From positions 61,636-125,635 of the forward strand of contig DAOUPZ010000006.1 of assembly GCA_030625885.1 (NCBI GenBank): DNA of 64,000 nucleotides, in the 5' to 3' direction. How positions within the stretch are numbered: position 1 is the stretch's first letter; each line of letters opens with the position of its first letter. The notes below the pieces were generated by a model that saw nothing but the letters and a program-made list of their open reading frames with translations, was not told where the DNA came from and ran no database searches. Of this stretch, positions 16,441 to 23,952 are shown in pieces. A program made the position numbers and the translations under genes. The stretch comes from Clostridia bacterium. Lineage in GTDB: Bacteria > Bacillota > DAOUPZ01.

Positions 16441-17580
16441 ATGCGATCGGTTCCAATTCAATATGTGCAGGATGGAGCATTTCTTGGAGAAGCCATTCGT
16501 GATTCAAATGGCAGAGTATTGCTTCAAAAGGGTGTAAAGCTTAGTGCTAGTTTATTAACAAGAATTAAGAACCTTGGTTTTCAAACGGTATACATTAATG
16601 ATGAATACAGTGATAATGAGGTTGAGGATATTGTTTCCCCACAAGTTAGGGAAAAGGGATTAAGAATCGTAAAAGAAACATTCGAAAAATTTCAGAGCTA
16701 TAGTGAAGCTAAGAACTGTGATTTTACAAAACGACGATTGCAGGGTGAGAGCGAATCCAGTATCCAATCAATAAAGGATATTGGTAATAGTATTGTCGAT
16801 GATATCACAAATGCTAAAAAAATCATGATTAATTTAGTAGATATTAAAAGTTTGGATAACTATACTTATCAACATTCTGTTAATGTTACGATATTGGCAT
16901 TGGTTTTAGGCGTTGAGTTAGGGCTTAATAAAAATGAGTTGCGGGATCTTTCTATTGGAGCATTGCTTCATGATTTAGGGAAAGTATTTATTCCAAAAGA
17001 AATACTTTTAAAAAAAGATAAACTAACTACTGATGAATTAAAAGTCGTTCAGCAACATCCTATAAAAGGATATGAATATTTAAAAGGGCGTAGAGATATT
17101 TCTGCACTTTCTAAAATTATTATTATGCAGCACCATGAAAGACTAGATGGTTCAGGTTATCCAGACAAAAAAGCAAATAAGGATATACACAAGTTTGCTA
17201 AAATTGTAGCAATTGCAGATGTTTACGATGTCTTAACGTCTGATCGGCCTCATAAAAAAGCGATCCCTCCAAACGAGGCACTTGAATATATTATGGGTAG
17301 TGCAGGAAGAAAATTTGATTTTGATATGGTTAATATTTTTTGTAGAAAGGTAATGCCTTATCCTGTTGACAGTCTCGTCAAATTAAGTAATGGGATGATT
17401 GGTGTTGTGGAAGAGATTACATATAATTATCCACTTCGGCCCAAAATAAAAGTTATTAAAAAAAATATGTATAACAAATTTGAAATTGAATATATCGATT
17501 TGTTAGAAGAAAACAGTATTGTTATTGAAAAAATCCAGTATGAATTGCCCGATATTCCAGCTATTGGTAATAAATTATAA
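16441..17580 (+). CDS. HD-GYP domain c-di-GMP phosphodiesterase
   Basis: Protein of 379 residues, cytosolic. An N-terminal region (1-120, VQDGAFLGEAIRDSNGRVLLQKG) resembles the DUF3391-like part found before HD-GYP domains. The HD-GYP domain (about 130-310) shows YQHSVNVT, LLHDLGK, QHHERLDGSGYP and ADVYDVLTSDRPHKKA with all metal ligands, so hydrolysis of c-di-GMP is expected. Start ATG 16441 follows AAGGGAG at 16424-16430; GTG 16435 is closer. It shares the transcript with the YvyF-like gene under the riboswitch, giving a possible feedback loop. Confidence 0.88.
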   Translation: MRSVPIQYVQDGAFLGEAIRDSNGRVLLQKGVKLSASLLTRIKNLGFQTVYINDEYSDNEVEDIVSPQVREKGLRIVKETFEKFQSYSEAKNCDFTKRRLQGESESSIQSIKDIGNSIVDDITNAKKIMINLVDIKSLDNYTYQHSVNVTILALVLGVELGLNKNELRDLSIGALLHDLGKVFIPKEILLKKDKLTTDELKVVQQHPIKGYEYLKGRRDISALSKIIIMQHHERLDGSGYPDKKANKDIHKFAKIVAIADVYDVLTSDRPHKKAIPPNEALEYIMGSAGRKFDFDMVNIFCRKVMPYPVDSLVKLSNGMIGVVEEITYNYPLRPKIKVIKKNMYNKFEIEYIDLLEENSIVIEKIQYELPDIPAIGNKL

Positions 17581-17611
17581 TAAGTATTAAATCATAAATG
17601 TGTAAATACGT

Positions 17612-17668
17612 TTAAAGTAGAAATGGGTTAGAACATTATCATAATGTTCTAACCCATTTCTACTTTAA
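17612..17668 (+). repeat. 57-bp perfect palindrome after the HD-GYP gene
   Basis: Arms of 28 bases (17612-17639 and 17641-17668) around a single C. The inner arms read TTAGAACATTAT/ATAATGTTCTAA. It lies 31 bases after the stop and probably terminates transcription, but no T run follows. Confidence 0.6.
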
Positions 17669-17885
17669 GAACAACACTATATTGTCTTTAATTATTTCTT
17701 TAATCAGTAATTGAGCATCATATTTTTTATTATTTATATGAAACGTACTAAATACATTACGGGAACTTATAGTAAAAAAAATTCTCCTTTAACCTTTCTC
17801 TTAATATAGAGATTGGAGAAAAATTATTCTCGCTGCTTTATTTTTAAATCAATTAAAAATACTTAACGCATTATATATAGCATAA

Positions 17886-17908
17886 AGTATTTCTTTCAAA
17901 GAAATACT
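17886..17908. promoter_or_regulatory. Perfect palindrome upstream of hcp, candidate operator
   Basis: AGTATTTCTTT, a central C, and AAAGAAATACT form a perfect 11-bp-arm palindrome 34 bases before the hcp start. hcp genes are usually controlled by nitrosative-stress sensors, and this is the obvious operator candidate. It does not match motifs I know for NsrR or HcpR. Confidence 0.45.
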
Positions 17909-17942
17909 AAAATGGGTAAAAAAACAATAAGGAGGCTTAATT

Positions 17943-19586
17943 ATGGATAATGCAATGTTTTGTTACCAGTGTGAGCAAACATTAGGTGGCAAGGGCTGTG
18001 TAAAATCTGGCGTATGCGGTAAAAATCCGACTGTTGCTAATTTACAGGATGTTTTGATTCATGAATTAAAAGGCATTGGATTTTATGGTCAAAAAAACTT
18101 AGAAAAAGGGTTAAAGATTAGAAGTGAAATTAGTAAATTTGTGGTGGACACGATGTTTGCTACCCTAACCAATGTTAATTTTGACCCAACTAGATTTGTA
18201 GCGTATATTAATAAAGCAGAGGAAATAAAAGAAGAACTTAAAAAAGCAGTGGGTGAAATTGAAAATATACCTGAAGCGGCACAATACAAAGCACCCAATA
18301 CGATGGAAGATATGGTAGAAGATGCAAACAATGTAGGGATTATGGCTGATGAAAATTTAGATATGGATATACGGTCTTTGCGTGAACTGTTGATATATGG
18401 ATTTAAGGGAATGAGTGCGTATGCGCATCATGCTTATATACTGGGTAAATTTGATGATGAAGTAAACAACTTTTTTTATAAGGGATTATCAGGTACGATT
18501 GATGATCGCTTGGCAGTGGAAGATTTATTTAACCTAAACATGGAACTGGGTAAAACGGACCTAAAATGTATGGAATTATTAGATGCTGCTGTTACGAGTA
18601 CTTTTGGAAATCCTGAACCGACAGAAGTATTGATTACAAAGAAAAGAGGACCCTTTATTATTGTATCAGGGCATGATTACAAAGATTTAAAAGAATTATT
18701 GGAACAAACAGAAGGAAAAGGGATCAATATTTATACGCACTGTGAAATGCTTCCAGCTAATGCATATCCTGAGCTAAAAAAACATAAACATTTAGTGGGT
18801 AACTATGGAGGGGCATGGCAAAAGCAACAAGAAGAATTTGATGGCATTCCGGGATGTATATTGATGACCACGAACTGTGTACAAAAGCCAAGAGAGAGTT
18901 ATAAAGATAGATTGTTTACAACCAGTATAGTGGGTTTACCTGATTCTCCCCATATTGAAGAAGTTAATGGTAAGAAAGATTTTACGCTAATTATTGAAAA
19001 AGCATTAGAGTTGGGTGGATGGCAGGAAGATGAACCGGAAAAGACAATCCCAATTGGCTTTGCTCATCATGCGATTTTAAATCATGCAAATGAAATTGTA
19101 GATGCTGTTAAAAGTGGTAAAATCAAACACTTCTTCTTGATCGGAGGTTGTGACGGCGCAAGACCGGGCCGGAATTACTATACGGAGTTTGCTGAAAAAA
19201 CCCAAAAAGATACGGTTATTTTAACGTTAGCATGTGGTAAATTCCGTTTTAATAAGCTTGATTTAGGAACGGTTGCCGGTTTTCCAAGAATACTTGATTG
19301 TGGTCAATGTAGTGATGCCTATTCAGCAGTAAAGGTTGCTGTTGCACTAGCAGAAGCTTTTAACTGCAGCGTAAACGAATTGCCGCTTTCAATGGTGCTT
19401 TCCTGGTATGAACAAAAAGCAGTAGGGATACTTCTTGCTTTATTATCTTTAGGCATTAAAGACATCCGTCTTGGACCCACCCTGCCTGCATTTATTACAC
19501 CAAATGTACTGCAAGTATTAGTTGATAAATTTGATTTAAAACCGATTGGGACACCTGACCAAGATTTAGAAGCCATATTAGGATAG
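17943..19586 (+). CDS. hcp: Hybrid cluster protein / hydroxylamine reductase
   Basis: Hybrid Fe-S-O cluster protein of 547 residues, the usual anaerobe length. It reduces NO or hydroxylamine and takes part in protein S-nitrosylation in E. coli; cytosolic. Seen: the N-terminal cysteine motif MFCYQCEQTLGGKGCVKSGVCGK for the cubane, and hybrid-cluster ligands in THCEMLP, MTTNCVQKP, GGCDGARPGRNYY and LDCGQCSDAYSA. The ribosome-binding site AAGGAGG precedes the ATG. It stands alone with no Hcr partner; a perfect palindrome upstream suggests induction by nitrosative stress. Confidence 0.95.
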   Translation: MDNAMFCYQCEQTLGGKGCVKSGVCGKNPTVANLQDVLIHELKGIGFYGQKNLEKGLKIRSEISKFVVDTMFATLTNVNFDPTRFVAYINKAEEIKEELKKAVGEIENIPEAAQYKAPNTMEDMVEDANNVGIMADENLDMDIRSLRELLIYGFKGMSAYAHHAYILGKFDDEVNNFFYKGLSGTIDDRLAVEDLFNLNMELGKTDLKCMELLDAAVTSTFGNPEPTEVLITKKRGPFIIVSGHDYKDLKELLEQTEGKGINIYTHCEMLPANAYPELKKHKHLVGNYGGAWQKQQEEFDGIPGCILMTTNCVQKPRESYKDRLFTTSIVGLPDSPHIEEVNGKKDFTLIIEKALELGGWQEDEPEKTIPIGFAHHAILNHANEIVDAVKSGKIKHFFLIGGCDGARPGRNYYTEFAEKTQKDTVILTLACGKFRFNKLDLGTVAGFPRILDCGQCSDAYSAVKVAVALAEAFNCSVNELPLSMVLSWYEQKAVGILLALLSLGIKDIRLGPTLPAFITPNVLQVLVDKFDLKPIGTPDQDLEAILG

Positions 19587-19608
19587 TAAAGTAAATTATA
19601 ATTTCAGT

Positions 19609-19635
19609 TAAGGCACGGTTGAACCGTGCTTTTTA
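19609..19635 (+). terminator. Intrinsic terminator of hcp
   Basis: AAGGCACGGTT and AACCGTGCTTT pair (one mismatch) around a very short loop and run into a T-rich sequence. Confidence 0.8.
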
Positions 19636-19730
19636 TTTTTTTATGAGGAAATAGGGTTTTAACATAGACTAAATAACTTTTTTCTGTGATGGAAAATCTA
19701 TGTATAAATAATACTTTGGAGTGATGAATT

Positions 19731-19943
19731 ATGACAATACCTGACAATAAAAGGTCAAAAGCTAACCGTTTGTTGAATGAGAAATCTCCTTATCTTCTTC
19801 AACATGCCTATAATCCAGTTGATTGGTATTCTTGGAGCGAAGAAGCGTTTGAAAAAGCTAAAGAAGCAGATAAACCGATATTTTTAAGTATTGGCTATAG
19901 TACATGTCATTGGTGCCAATTTAGTTTCTTACACAGTAAGTAA
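19731..19943 (+). pseudogene. Truncated YyaL-type thioredoxin-domain gene
   Basis: The first 63 residues ([53 protein letters not shown]) are the N-terminal domain of the YyaL/SSP411 family, normally 600-700 residues with a C-terminal glycan-hydrolase-like barrel. Right after CHWC the sequence leaves the family and ends after seven unrelated codons. The junction lies near base 19917. No later part of the gene is visible downstream, so this is a deletion or replacement remnant rather than a simple frameshift. Confidence 0.8.
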
Positions 19944-20448
19944 AGTATTAAAAACATTAGAATACAGGGGGCGATGAAATATTATAAAGGGAGAAATGAT
20001 TACTATCAAAACGTAATTTTACCAACAAACAGGGAACTGCTTATAAGTGGTTTTTTTTTCATTAAACAATATTATTATAAAATCCACAAAAACAGTAAAA
20101 GGAATTTTGCAAAATTTGCATAAATATTATAGTGGCTGATGAATCTGATTAGATGAACGTGATAAATTATAGACTATTTACATTTACATCAGCGTATTTT
20201 CTTTTTATATTATATAACACCACTTTATTAAGATGTTATGTGAGAACTTGTAAAGTGGTGTTATAATAGATAACGGAGCAATATCTATATGAAATATTCA
20301 GGATATTATTACAATTATTATAATGTATTCAATAATATGACTAAACGAGGTGTTTGTTTGGTAAAAAACAAAACGCTTATCATTGAATATTAGTAATAAA
20401 GAGTATAATTTATCTCTTAATGAACGAGCTTTGAAAGGAGAAATATAT
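19944..20448. other. Gene-poor stretch after the yyaL break
   Basis: Very AT-rich. A 48-codon ORF from 19974 (MKYYKGRNDYYQN...) has only a poorly spaced G run before it and looks random. An inverted repeat sits at 20213-20265. No transposase is seen. It is the left flank of a small cassette of unusual genes. Confidence 0.4.
20213..20265. repeat. 15-bp inverted repeat, 23-base loop
   Basis: TATAACACCACTTTA (20213-20227) and TAAAGTGGTGTTATA (20251-20265) are perfectly complementary. It could be an operator, a terminator-like hairpin or an element end next to the foreign-looking genes. Confidence 0.5.
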
Positions 20449-20625
20449 ATGTCGTTTCCAAAAAAAATTAAATTAAATCCAAAGATAAAAAATAGAATAT
20501 CTTTACATAAGGGCGTAGAATTATTAGTTGAGCCACAATTTTACAGCGTAGGTGACTTTTCTGAAGGGCTTGTATGTTGTTTCATTGATGCTCAGGACGG
20601 ATATGGATTTATTGATGTGGGTTAA
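20449..20625 (+). CDS. WG-repeat protein fragment
   Basis: Short protein of 58 residues. The second half, VEPQFYSVGDFSEGLVCC followed by DGYGFIDVG, is one WG (KWG) beta repeat, normally found in tandem in larger proteins. A strong ribosome-binding site (GAAAGGAG, 8 bases before the ATG) suggests it is translated. It is probably a degenerate remnant, but its stop overlaps the start of the next gene, so it may serve for translational coupling. Confidence 0.55.
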   Translation: MSFPKKIKLNPKIKNRISLHKGVELLVEPQFYSVGDFSEGLVCCFIDAQDGYGFIDVG

Positions 20626-21685
20626 TTGGGGTGTTCTTATTAAAAAAATATTGTTATTCGGAGTCTTAGTAATTATCGTATTTATTTTATTTTTGGCATG
20701 TATAGCAATAACTGATTATAATCCAGAGGAAAAAGAAGTGAGTTCATTAGTAGTTGAAAACAATAAGGATAAAGTAATAAAAATAAACACACCTTTATCC
20801 ATATTAACATTTAATCTTGGCTATTGTGGCCTTGATGAGTATCAGGACTTTTTTTTGAGTAAGGGGAAAATGTCCCGTTCTAGAAGTGCAGAACAAACAG
20901 AAACAAATCTTAAAAATATTACTAAATTTTTAAATAAAGAAAAACCATCATTTTTATTACTTCAAGAAGTGGATATAAATTCTTCAAGAAGTTTTTATAT
21001 TAATGAATTAGAATATTTAAAAGAAGCCCTCCCTAAGTATAGTTCTACTTTTGCTGTAAATTATAAAGTATTATGGGTTCCAGTTCCAATAAAAAATCCT
21101 ATGGGTTATGTATATTCTGGACTTGTTTCTTTATCTCAGAATAAAATAAATGAAAGTTTAAGACACCAGTATCCTGGTAAAGAAAAATTTTATATACAGC
21201 TTTTTTTACTTGACAGATGCTTTCTTGAACAGAGAATACCTACCGAAAATGGCAAAGAGCTTATCCTTATAAACTCTCATCTTTCTGTATTGGATAAAGA
21301 TGGTGAAATACGAAAGAAACAGTTAATGTTTTTAAAAGAATATATTGCCGAAGAATATAAAAAGGAAAATTATATAATTGTTGGCGGTGATTGGAATCAT
21401 TTATTATCAGAATCAAATCTATTTAATACTATTGAAAAATGCCCTGATTGGCTTTGCTATTTGCCTGAAAATTTTACTCTAGATGAGTTTATATGGGCGA
21501 TAGATAAGAAAGTGCCAACAGTAAGAACTAATAGTAAAGCATATCAAGAGGGAGTAAATTTTTTAGCTGTAATAGATGGATTTTTAATTTCTCCAAATGT
21601 TGAAATCAAAAAAGTATATGGACACCAACTGAACTTTGAAAATAGTGACCATAATCCTGTAACATTAGAGTTTGAATTGAGGTGA
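20615..21685 (+). CDS. Membrane-anchored endonuclease/exonuclease/phosphatase family protein
   Basis: EEP-superfamily hydrolase of about 356 residues. One N-terminal membrane segment (about 8-31, ILLFGVLVIIVFILFLACIA) places the catalytic domain outside the cytoplasm. Seen: LSILTFNLGYCG, FLLLQEVDINSSRS (catalytic Glu), LINSHLSVLD (His), IIVGGDWNH (Asp/Asn) and the final NSDHNPVTLEF (Asp-His). The fold covers nucleases, inositol phosphatases and sphingomyelinases, so the substrate is open. Start ATG 20615 overlaps the end of the WG fragment; no separate ribosome-binding site is seen. It is followed 7 bases later by a papain-like gene, likely co-transcribed. Confidence 0.78.
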   Translation: MWVNWGVLIKKILLFGVLVIIVFILFLACIAITDYNPEEKEVSSLVVENNKDKVIKINTPLSILTFNLGYCGLDEYQDFFLSKGKMSRSRSAEQTETNLKNITKFLNKEKPSFLLLQEVDINSSRSFYINELEYLKEALPKYSSTFAVNYKVLWVPVPIKNPMGYVYSGLVSLSQNKINESLRHQYPGKEKFYIQLFLLDRCFLEQRIPTENGKELILINSHLSVLDKDGEIRKKQLMFLKEYIAEEYKKENYIIVGGDWNHLLSESNLFNTIEKCPDWLCYLPENFTLDEFIWAIDKKVPTVRTNSKAYQEGVNFLAVIDGFLISPNVEIKKVYGHQLNFENSDHNPVTLEFELR

Positions 21686-21691
21686 TTGTAA

Positions 21692-22264
21692 ATGTGTAAT
21701 AATATTTATGTCGTTTTTACTCATCCCCCTACATTAGTTAGCAAACTAGTGTCATTTTATACTAAATCTCAATATACACATGTTTCTGTATCAACAAATA
21801 TAAATTTATTAGTTATGTATAGTTTTGGGAGAAAATTTACTTTTTCCCCTTTTCCTGGTGGTTTTGTTGAAGAGAAACCAGACAAAGGGATATTTAGTTT
21901 TAATAAAAATATTAAGTGTTGTATTACATCGTTAAAGGTTTCTAACGAACAAAAGAATGCTATCAACAAGAGAATAAATTATTATATAAAAAATAAAAAT
22001 TATTCTTATAACTTTTTAAGTATTATTGGTATAGTTATAAACAAGCCTTTAAAATGTGCAAATTCATTTTTTTGTTCTCAATTTGTTGCTGAACTATTAA
22101 ATGACGTTGGAATTAAACTAACTGATAAACCAAATGAATTAATTACGCCTATTAATTTACTAGATAATCATTATTTTAAAGTTATATATAAAGGTGACTT
22201 AAAAAACTATCCTTATTATAATTTGAACAAGGTTACATTTAATGAAATTGGCAAAGAGATTTAA
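21692..22264 (+). CDS. Permuted papain-like (NlpC/P60-type) amidase-fold protein
   Basis: Protein of 190 residues. The order His first (SQYTHVSVST, about residue 29), then Cys (NSFFCSQFVAELLNDVG, about 129), is that of permuted NlpC/P60/YiiX-like papain folds. Other family-like segments are MYSFGRK, FPGGFVEE and the end ELITPINLLDN. No signal peptide is seen. Members include amidases and lipid acyltransferase-like enzymes; the function here is unknown. It lies right after the EEP gene with GAGGTGAT before its ATG, in the same AT-rich cassette. Confidence 0.6.
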   Translation: MCNNIYVVFTHPPTLVSKLVSFYTKSQYTHVSVSTNINLLVMYSFGRKFTFSPFPGGFVEEKPDKGIFSFNKNIKCCITSLKVSNEQKNAINKRINYYIKNKNYSYNFLSIIGIVINKPLKCANSFFCSQFVAELLNDVGIKLTDKPNELITPINLLDNHYFKVIYKGDLKNYPYYNLNKVTFNEIGKEI

Positions 22265-22503
22265 CAAAAGGTGATTTAAGCTTCTGGATAATTCTTTAGC
22301 CCCTATATATTCTTGGACAAGCCTTATATTATCTTAACTGTCTATCATAAGGGGAGCATATCAAAACCAGGAATTAGAGGTAAAGCATATAGCCTATTTT
22401 AAAAAAAATTGTAAAATTTATTTTCATTCTTTTAGATTAGGGAATAAATATAATGTATGTTAATAATAAATTTAATTATCTATTAATAAAGGGCGTGTGA
22501 ATA

Positions 22504-23133
22504 ATGGAATATGGGATTATATTACATATTAGAAAAGGTGAAAATGTTTGTGGAGATGGGTATGTTATTAGGGAATTTGAAAATGCTGTATTAATGGGTG
22601 TTATGGATGGGATGGGATGGGGGGCAAAACCCCGTGAAACGGTCCTTAGAGTAAAGAGATTCTTAAGAGATCATGCTAAGCCTGATAATCATCATTTTCC
22701 TGATTTAATTCAAGGTATTCATAGTATGATGGTGGGAACAGAAGGCGTAGCAATTGCTTTAATATGGATTGATTTAAAGGAGAACATCTTATATTTTACG
22801 GGGGTAGGAGGACCCGGTGCTAAAGTAATGAGCACCAAAATTGTTGAATTTAATACGTGTTCTGGAATTGTGGGTTGTAAAGTAGAGGGTATTCGCATTG
22901 AGAAATATGAATACAGGCCAGGCGATAGGATTGCACTATATACGGAAGGTATATCGCATCGCTTTACCTTTGCAGATCCTAATATAAATATTATGCAGGA
23001 TGTTCAAGGCATTGCACAGCAGATTGGTGAAATCTATGGAAATGAAAAGGATGATTATGCCTTAATTGTTGCGTATGATCCATTACGTGAGGATGAAAAT
23101 GGGGATGTAATAAATGAGTTTTTAGGTGAATAA
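22504..23133 (+). CDS. RsbX/SpoIIE-like PP2C serine phosphatase
   Basis: Small PP2C-type phosphatase of 209 residues. Seen: CGDGYVIREFENAVLMGVMDGMGWG (metal-binding DG motif), VAIALIWIDLKENILYFTGVGGPGA, and RPGDRIALYTEGIS with a late DDYALIVAYD. These match the stand-alone RsbX/SpoIIE catalytic domain that dephosphorylates anti-sigma antagonists or stressosome proteins. No kinase, STAS or sigma-factor gene is adjacent, so its partner is elsewhere. It is followed 2 bases after the stop by a 73-base hairpin. Confidence 0.75.
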   Translation: MEYGIILHIRKGENVCGDGYVIREFENAVLMGVMDGMGWGAKPRETVLRVKRFLRDHAKPDNHHFPDLIQGIHSMMVGTEGVAIALIWIDLKENILYFTGVGGPGAKVMSTKIVEFNTCSGIVGCKVEGIRIEKYEYRPGDRIALYTEGISHRFTFADPNINIMQDVQGIAQQIGEIYGNEKDDYALIVAYDPLREDENGDVINEFLGE

Positions 23134-23135
23134 AG

Positions 23136-23208
23136 TATACTACATACATAAATAAGGTTTCTGAAAATGATTTTCATTTTCAGAAACCTTATTTATGTAT
23201 GTAGTATA
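23136..23208 (+). repeat. 35-bp-arm perfect hairpin after the PP2C gene
   Basis: Arms 23136-23170 and 23174-23208 are perfectly complementary around TTT; the outer part reads TATACTACATACATAAATAA and its complement. It is probably a terminator, though no T run follows. It is the longest perfect hairpin in the window. Confidence 0.65.
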
Positions 23209-23223
23209 AAACTAAACAATTCT

Positions 23224-23269
23224 TCACCCCTAAGGGTGATTTATATAAAATATCCCCTTTAAGGGTGAT
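23224..23269. promoter_or_regulatory. Pair of CACCC-type near-palindromes, candidate operators
   Basis: TCACCCCTAAGGGTGA (23224-23239, 14 of 16 symmetric) and ATCCCCTTTAAGGGTGAT (23252-23269) are centred 29 bases apart upstream of the PilZ-like gene. Matching sites lie at 32663-32766. See the findings. Confidence 0.4.
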
Positions 23270-23432
23270 GTCATAGAATAATAAAATATGTATAATGTTT
23301 TTAAGTTTCTATTAATGATAAGGGGGGATAATGTTTTTTGAAGGTATTATTAGATGGATAAATTGTCTTGTGTAATTAATCATACTTTATACTATTTTTC
23401 CTAGATGAATATTAATTAAAGGATGTGAACAT

Positions 23433-23777
23433 ATGGTGAGCGTATTATCCAATAGTAACTTAAAACAAAAAAACAATTATATTAAGAATTATTTTAATCA
23501 GGATATTATGGGAGAAATTTTGATAATATCTATCAATGATACAGTTGTAAAAAATTTAGTAAATAGATCTACACCTATATCAATATTATGTTTAAATTCT
23601 ACGGGAATGATAATAGAGACTTTGTTTGATTTACCTGCAAAAAGCAAAATTATTATAGATATATCTTTCAAATTAGAAAGTAATGAGTTTCGTAAAATTA
23701 GTGAAGTTATTTGGAAAAGGGAGAAAAATGAAAAAATAATGTATGGAATTAGGTTTGTTACTAATAAATGTATATAA
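23433..23777 (+). CDS. PilZ-like domain protein
   Basis: Protein of 114 residues. After a polar N-terminus, residues 45-112 have the beta-barrel rhythm of PilZ domains: TPISILCLNSTGMIIETLFDLPAKSKIIIDISF and the closing SEVIWKREK...MYGIRFV. The usual RxxxR c-di-GMP-binding motif is not clear (only VNRST), so it may be a non-binding member. The start is the ATG 9 bases after AAAGGATG. Its neighbours are unrelated; a pair of candidate operators lies 165-210 bases upstream. Confidence 0.55.
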   Translation: MVSVLSNSNLKQKNNYIKNYFNQDIMGEILIISINDTVVKNLVNRSTPISILCLNSTGMIIETLFDLPAKSKIIIDISFKLESNEFRKISEVIWKREKNEKIMYGIRFVTNKCI

Positions 23778-23915
23778 TGATAATATGCATTTGGAGAAAG
23801 ATAGGCATAAAATACTTTTTAGTGTTGGTGGCATTTTAAGTTATAATAATACGGGTAATTTGTAGCTATCTTTAGATTTGAATACAGTTAAAGGATTTAA
23901 TGTTTGATAATGCTG

Positions 23916-23951
23916 AGAAACCTCTAAGGATGTACATCCTTAGAGGTTTCT
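23916..23951. terminator. 36-bp perfect palindrome between convergent genes
   Basis: AGAAACCTCTAAGGATGT and ACATCCTTAGAGGTTTCT are perfectly complementary with no loop. It lies 2 bases past the luxR-type stop and probably terminates both convergent transcripts; TTTT follows on the plus strand. Confidence 0.7.
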
Positions 23952-23952
23952 T

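Noticed and set aside
19974..20120. 48-codon frame MKYYKGRNDYYQN
   Set aside because: Poorly spaced site, low-complexity sequence, no family resemblance.
23224..23269. c-di-GMP or other riboswitch upstream of the PilZ-like gene
   Set aside because: The short C/G dyads do not match GEMM-I, GEMM-II or other aptamers I know; an operator fits better.
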